Origin: Adineta ricciae
Taxonomy: Eukaryota > Rotifera > Eurotatoria > Adinetida > Adinetidae
Length of the DNA: 64,000 nucleotides
Reading direction: 5' to 3'
NCBI GenBank assembly: GCA_905250025.1
Contig: CAJNOJ010000457.1
Location: 1-64,000, forward strand
Made by a program: the position numbers and the translations under genes. A model generated the notes under the pieces. It saw nothing but the letters and a program-made list of their open reading frames with translations, did no database searches and had not been told where the DNA came from. The first letter of the stretch is position 1; the number at the start of each line of letters is the position of its first letter. Of the stretch, positions 58,643 through 64,000 are shown in pieces.

Positions 58643-58730
58643 TATCCAGGTTGACCGATCCCATACTCGGGTCGGATTGGATCCAATATTGGATCTATCG
58701 GATCGGTTGTGGGATTGATGCATCTGGGTA
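58643..58730. repeat. TACCCAG palindromic MITE, copy 3
   Basis: An 88-bp nearly perfect palindrome: TATCCAGGTTGACCGATCCC on the left and, reversed, TACCCAGATGCATCAATCCC on the right, with TTGGATCCAATATTGGATC in the centre. Confidence 0.7.
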
Positions 58731-60065
58731 AGGGGCAACGACATGAAAGAAAAGAAATAATTCTGTATAGCTTTAACTAACATTTAACCAAATCGAAAAA
58801 GTAAATGAGTGAATTTATTTCAACACGTTCAGCCAAGAACGGTATCTGCTCCAGTCATTCCTGACGAAATTCTGATAACAAAATAAAAGACATATACAGA
58901 CCATTCAACTTCATTCCGTTACGTCGCGATCGTCTCCGTCTACTTTCCACCAGCAACTACTTCTGTACTTCAATCTAACTTACTTCACCGAAAAGCTAAT
59001 CACACAATCATAAAAAGCCATGAATCACAGTCAACAATTTATTCCATGCAACAGAACATGAGATTCTGAATCAGAATAGCGAAATTTCAGTTCCACAATC
59101 TTTTTCTGACAACAAGAAATTCGCTTATTCATGTTCACTGATGCGGTTTGCATATGACTGTATTGACAGAATGGAAGAAAATACGCTTTTGATTCGAATA
59201 TTCTCTCCATCAGAGGGTGAGGGTTTGTAACAAAGATTGCTGTTGGAAAAGTGGAACATTAACAAAAAATGGATGTGGTGAATGTTGGGGAAGTGATTAG
59301 AAACGTGTTAATATTACGATCGAAATGTACCATTCACGCCCTATATTGAGAAGAACAAATAAAATATATGAAATGTTCCCATGCTTAATAATCTCATTAT
59401 TTTAACGAAAATAATTCTTATCCATCATAGCTACTATTTTCTGGAATTGAGATAGGCAGAGTGGAAGTATAATGAAGAAAAAACCATGCTAAAATAATTG
59501 TCAAATATCTAAGAATAGCCTTTTGAACATGTAATTTTCCCATCACAGTTAATTACTGGGTTATTTCTATCGGATCATACATACAACATGGATTTCGAGT
59601 GAAATCACTAGTGCTAAAATGTAAAATGAAATGGCTTTTTATGCTTTCAACCCTTCTGATAAGATGTGTTGGTGTTACAAAAAAAGACTATTTTGAAACC
59701 TACGTACAATAGATAATTATATCACCAGAATGATCTTACAGTGATCTTGAACCATATTAGAGGCTCATCCAGCAGTTTTAATCATGATACGTACATACTG
59801 ATGATACATGATATCTTTTTGTGCGGCTTATTCTTTCGAAATTTGAAGAAATCCTCCTTCTCGGCTTTTAAGGATTAATCATTCTTTCCCGCTTTAACTT
59901 CTAACTCATTCATTATTCCAGAGTAATAAGCGAAACAAAAAAAAGCTTTTTCGCAATTACGCATTAATAATAATAAAAAAACATTTGCATTTCGAATCAT
60001 TTTCTGCATTGCTAATCAAACGCTCTAATTGACGTTGTCAAAAAGAACTGAATAGCATAACATGT

Positions 60066-60973
60066 TTACACTGTATTAAATAAATTTCTCAATCTTGTCC
60101 ATATATAGTTCCTCACATCTCGATTACTAATAAACAAATTTATAATTATACCAACTACACATAATTCACCAAAGATTGACATAGCTGGTCGAATCCATTC
60201 GTTAAAATTAATGAAATAACTGATAAGCACACTTATATAAATACCACTCCATCCACCAATGAATGTAATAAACATGAAGGTCATTTGTCGTAACAAAGAA
60301 ATTTCGCGCCGACTTAAATTCAGTATTTGATTGTTACTTGTTGATTCGGGTAAAACACGAAGCGAAGAAGATCGAGCATGATGAAAGATGAGAATATTCA
60401 AAGTAATATTCAGAATTGATGGAGCAATTACAGCTGTTATTAATGTATAAATTCGTAACCATAAAACATCAACACAAACCTATCAATAAAAAATGTTAGT
60501 TTCCACAATAAAATCGTTTTCTTCCAACTTACATCTGTTTTTTGAAAAACAAATGGTAATGAAATAATCAAAACTCCAATCCAATGTGTTGCAATGCATG
60601 TAGCAATCCATTTTTTTGTTTTAAATAAAGGTTGATTATAACATTTAATAGAACAAAGTCGATGAACAGAGTATGTGACAAAAGAAAATGGAATAATAAT
60701 ACTAGCCACATTATGTGCGTAGAATAACATAACACATCCATTGGGAGTAAAAATATCACGAGCAGTAAGATAGTATGATACGTAGAAGACTATATAATAA
60801 ATTGAAGTGTATAGAGCGCTAACACACAGATTGACAATGAAGATATTATTTATTGAATGAAATCGAGGAATCAGTAAAATTAATAATGAATATATTAACG
60901 ATAGAAGTGCGATTAGACAAAATACACCAATGATAAGAGCAGCTTTGATAGATGTTTGAATATTCACGGCCAT
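60066..60973 (-). CDS. Rhodopsin-type 7TM receptor with one intron
   Basis: Two exons, 60973-60533 and 60479-60066, joined over a 53-bp intron (donor GTAAGT after QKTD, acceptor TTGATAG before VCVDVLW), give 284 residues. TM1 is IGVFCLIALLSLIYSLLILL, TM2 has NIFIVNLCVSALYTSIYY, a Cys before TM3 lies in PNGCVMLFYAH and the DRY position is SVHRLCSIK. TM4 is WIGVLIISLPFVF; the second-loop cysteine is VCVDVLW. TM6 (ISLLRQMTFMFITFIGGWSG) and TM7 (IFGELCVVGIIINLFISNRD) follow a third loop. Start at ATG 60971-60973. Ligand unknown. Confidence 0.83.
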
Positions 60974-62880
60974 TTACAAAACAGATTTGAACAAAATCTT
61001 GAATGATTACACTCTAAAATGCGCTAATAGTTCAGTAAAAAAAGCAGCTTTTTCTCGAAAGAAATATTTTATCTTTATGGAACCATTTACAGCGACTTAT
61101 TTTCTAAAGCCTGGGAAAAGTTCGATATGGGAATAGATTTTTCTCGCCCATCAACAGCTTATTCAGAAAATAAAAGGAAAACTAAATTAAATCAAATGAA
61201 AACTTTGGAGTATTAATGCATTTATAACGCATGACTTACACGCGGCAAAAATGAAACATTGACACAATCAACATATCTTTCACGTTTAAAAAAAAACTCA
61301 CACTCTTGAGTATAGTCGTGGGATAGCTTTTCGCATCCGCTCACGAAATACTTTACCTGCGCCAGATAATTGCGCTTGAGATCGCTAAGGCAATGGCCAT
61401 TCGACGTACGGTTGAATGGGAGACATTGGGTGTACGATCAATGGTAGATTGGTGACGCGCAATCTTGAAAGAATGAGCAGAGATGATTTTGTGTTTGCCT
61501 TGACTTTTAATTGAGATATACACCAGCTGAGTATTACCAAATGAAAACGCTAAAAGAAAAAGACGATTTAGAGATAGACGTCTTCGATGTCTCTTCATTC
61601 AACCTTGTTGAATAGAGCGATGTGTATTTCTTGCACAAATAATCCGTTGGACACTTTTGGATAGACATTACTGTACATGATTCAATTAAAGTATATGCAT
61701 CTTCTATATACACATATCAAATGACGTATACGTGGTTAGCAAGTCTAATGGGATACTCAAAAATTATTTTCATACCCATAGACATATTAAAAGATCCGCG
61801 TCTTCTATTCTCGAGGATGAGGGCTAGAATAGGTGCGATGAATCAGAAAACCACTGCGATCGTGATTTTGGTCTTGTTAAAGGAGTAATTGCAAGATACT
61901 TTGTGTGAATGCACATGTAAGGAAAATTATATTATCGAATAATGAGACAAAACAATGTCTAGAGATATTAGAAGTGTAAAATTTGAAGAGAGCTAATTAA
62001 AGCCATCTCCTATGATTGACTTTTTCACCTCGTTTTTTGAGATGTGCTTACTTAGAAAAATGCGCTGACTTGCGCACATGTTCATACTACTCTGAATAAC
62101 CCCGATACAAAATAAAGACAAGTGAAAATAACTTGAACAACAACAACTTTCAATTTCTTTCTAGATGTGAGCTGTTCCTATCGTTTAGTATTAATAAAAG
62201 ACAATTCTATAACTGAATGTGTTTCCAATATGCGATTTCTGTGCAAACGTGCACTCGATTAAAATGAAAGTGTAATGAAATACGTCTGGTAGAACACAAG
62301 TTACACCACTATGACCAACAATACAGTTGTCTATTTTTAAGAAAGAACGTCGTAATCTTTTCCAGTAGAATTAAACAAAAAAAATGATCATGGACCATCT
62401 GTTATTGTCTCAAAAGGTTTATCTAAAATCACTTCTTTCAAAGTACTCGAAAATACGATTTATGGATTAATGAGCATGTAGTTGGCAGCTGACGGTATTG
62501 TGTGAATCAAAAAGACATTTCTCCGTTTTCGTCTTTTCTCATAATTTATCGGTGGGTTGCCAGCGGAATATATTGTTCAGATGTAGTTTGGAATATTTAT
62601 TGTTTGTTCTAGAAGTAAGCAGAAAATGATTTCACTACTGATCTGACATTCATAGATGGCTGTATTCACATTTACTTTTATGTATTAGAAGGTATGGCCT
62701 AATAGGTAATATTCGATCTTTTCTTTCCACGTGAGACCGTAATGAAAAAAAAGGGTAGTATTCTTTTTCTCCTTCGTTTTTTAATAAATGTATTGTTTCT
62801 AAAGAGTAATCTCTCATGTTAAGATAAACATAGGTTGACGTGACGCACAAATATTTTTTGCGAACGATTTATTCAATATT
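60974..62880. other. Intergenic stretch
   Basis: About 1.9 kb with no accepted gene. A minus-strand frame of 81 codons at 61353-61598 has no recognised motif. The end should hold the promoter of the sulfotransferase gene. Confidence 0.35.
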
Positions 62881-64000
62881 ATGACTGAAAAATTTATCCA
62901 AACTGCCAAAGAGGAAATATCACTATTGGATGACATCACTCTAAATGAAAATGATTTAACTGAAGAAGCCAAAGCATTATTTACTTATCATACAGATATT
63001 TTGAATGCATTCGAAGGATATCGACTTCGAATACTTCAAGACAAAAATTTATCATCTAGAAGTCGACATAGACTTTTTTCCATGCTAAATATCAATCACA
63101 TAAATAGTAAGCAAGTTCTTAATTATATGGCTGAAAATAAAGAACTCATCTCTCGCAATTTACCGCTCATTGGTCCAGTAGTAATTTGTGGTTTACCAAG
63201 ATCAGGCTCAACACTTCTTTACAATTTACTTGCATGTGATCCACATTGTCATGCTCCACTGTACACTGATATGCGCATAGAGCCAACGCCACCTGTTTCA
63301 CTAACAAATCATACCGAACACGAGCGGCGAAAAGCTCTGCTAAGACCGTTTCTTACACTATATACCGATAAAGTGAATGGTACAAAAGATAACTTCGTAT
63401 CATCTCATCCAATGTTCAATGTCGAGGAGGATTATGCTATCTTGTACCATGCAGGCTTTATGGTTGTCCAGATGGCGATGCTCGTAAATAATCAGTCCAA
63501 ATTTAGCGATTTCTTATCTAGTGAAATGAAAAAGGATTTTATTTATAATTATCATGAATTATTCTTAAGAATGTTAAATTCCGTTAATGAACCTTCGTCT
63601 CATTGGCTATTAAAAGCTCCTGTACACTCTTTTTATCTTGATACACTTCTTCAACATTATCCAAATGCAGCGCTGATCATGACCCATAGATATATGAAGG
63701 AAGTTCTACCGTCGTTTTGTCGTATGATGGTGAATTTTGAAAAAGTGTTCTCAATCGAACCAAACTCTACCGACGCTCGAGACGCACTTATCGCACAGTA
63801 TACTCAACTGATTGACAAAATGGTTGAATGCCTTCTTGAATTTCGCAGTACACATCCAGAGAGAAATGTTTTCGATGTGAAATATAATGATTTAATGAAA
63901 CAACCAATTGACACTGTTCATCGAATTTATGATCATTTTGGTTTGAAATGGTCAAATGAATTTGAAATCGCTATGCAATCTTGGCTTCAAGATAATCCTC
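62881..64000 (+). CDS. Sulfotransferase-family protein, cut by window end
   Basis: An open frame of 373 codons from ATG 62881 to the window edge without stop or intron. It has the PAPS-binding 5' phosphosulfate loop VVICGLPRSGSTLLYNLL at about residues 98-116, then a family-typical AHWLLKAP-like block (SSHWLLKAPVHSFYLDTLL) and LIMTHRYMKEVLPSFCRMM, which is the 3' phosphate-binding region, and near the end VFDVKYNDLMKQPIDTVHRI. These are the marks of the Sulfotransfer_3 type, which moves sulfate from PAPS to a small molecule, lipid or glycan. There is no signal peptide or anchor at the N-terminus, so it is probably cytosolic. Substrate unknown. A little of the C-terminus is missing. Confidence 0.87.
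   Translation, partial: MTEKFIQTAKEEISLLDDITLNENDLTEEAKALFTYHTDILNAFEGYRLRILQDKNLSSRSRHRLFSMLNINHINSKQVLNYMAENKELISRNLPLIGPVVICGLPRSGSTLLYNLLACDPHCHAPLYTDMRIEPTPPVSLTNHTEHERRKALLRPFLTLYTDKVNGTKDNFVSSHPMFNVEEDYAILYHAGFMVVQMAMLVNNQSKFSDFLSSEMKKDFIYNYHELFLRMLNSVNEPSSHWLLKAPVHSFYLDTLLQHYPNAALIMTHRYMKEVLPSFCRMMVNFEKVFSIEPNSTDARDALIAQYTQLIDKMVECLLEFRSTHPERNVFDVKYNDLMKQPIDTVHRIYDHFGLKWSNEFEIAMQSWLQDNP

Larger units (their letters stand above)
57367..60065. other. Long AT-rich intergenic stretch
   Basis: 2.7 kb without a gene. It holds a relative of the 33.9 kb tandem repeat at about 58150-58235, an inverted TAACGCTC end at 58290-58347, and a small MITE at 58643-58730. A minus-strand sequence at 58105-58160 (GTGTTTTTTTGACTC reversed) may be a further CAGTCGAGGG-family piece. 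Confidence 0.45.

Noticed and set aside
61353-61598. 81-codon minus-strand frame
   Set aside because: Basic composition but no recognisable domain, splice context or relative in the window.

Overview
The window looks like nuclear DNA of a small, AT-rich, intron-poor animal, most likely a bdelloid rotifer (inference; no marker gene was available). The reasons are introns of about 50-57 bp with clean GT..AG ends, a high density of divergent rhodopsin-type 7TM receptors, NHL and PAN/kelch surface proteins, a broken bacterial-type GH10 xylanase, an ADP-ribosyltransferase-like relic, and many short DNA transposons. No rRNA, tRNA, CRISPR, retroviral or LTR element was recognised.

Layout. 1-7 kb: a frame-broken NHL-repeat gene, a hAT-like repeat pair, a 7TM receptor on the minus strand, and a complete pogo/Tigger transposon (4950-6990) with TA target duplication. 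7-11.4 kb: few genes, dispersed repeats and an Ig-like gene fragment. 11.5-18.5 kb: a secreted PAN + Thr/Ser linker + kelch gene whose middle is present twice around a single N, which looks like two haplotypes laid end to end. 18.5-26.5 kb: repeats, transposase fragments, a mariner element (23975-25563) and a Ly6/uPAR-like GPI-anchored protein with a partial second copy. 28.5-33.4 kb: one very large intronless receptor with LDLa and EGF modules and a C-terminal 7TM domain. 34.7-37.6 kb: the 5' part of a cathepsin L-like gene with Ser at the catalytic Cys position, then an ADP-ribosyltransferase-like relic. 38.1-41.8 kb: a gene encoding three tandem copies of a two-TM, Cys-rich unit in one polypeptide. 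43-46 kb: a small secreted peptide locus and two facing dead 7TM receptors. 47.2-50.4 kb: a complete CYP3-like P450 with three introns and a GT11 fucosyltransferase. 51.6-61 kb: three apparently functional 7TM receptors, one dead one, and a dead GH10 xylanase. 62.9 kb to the end: a sulfotransferase that runs off the window.

There are no operons; genes are independent units. The common theme is cell-surface sensing and secretion (receptors, adhesion-type repeats, GPI protein, channel-like protein) plus xenobiotic and glycan chemistry (P450, fucosyltransferase, sulfotransferase). The most unusual item is the three-unit channel-like gene. Several apparent oddities are probably assembly products: four of the five single-N positions join duplicated sequence, and three transposase frame breaks lie in homopolymers of 8-9 bases.
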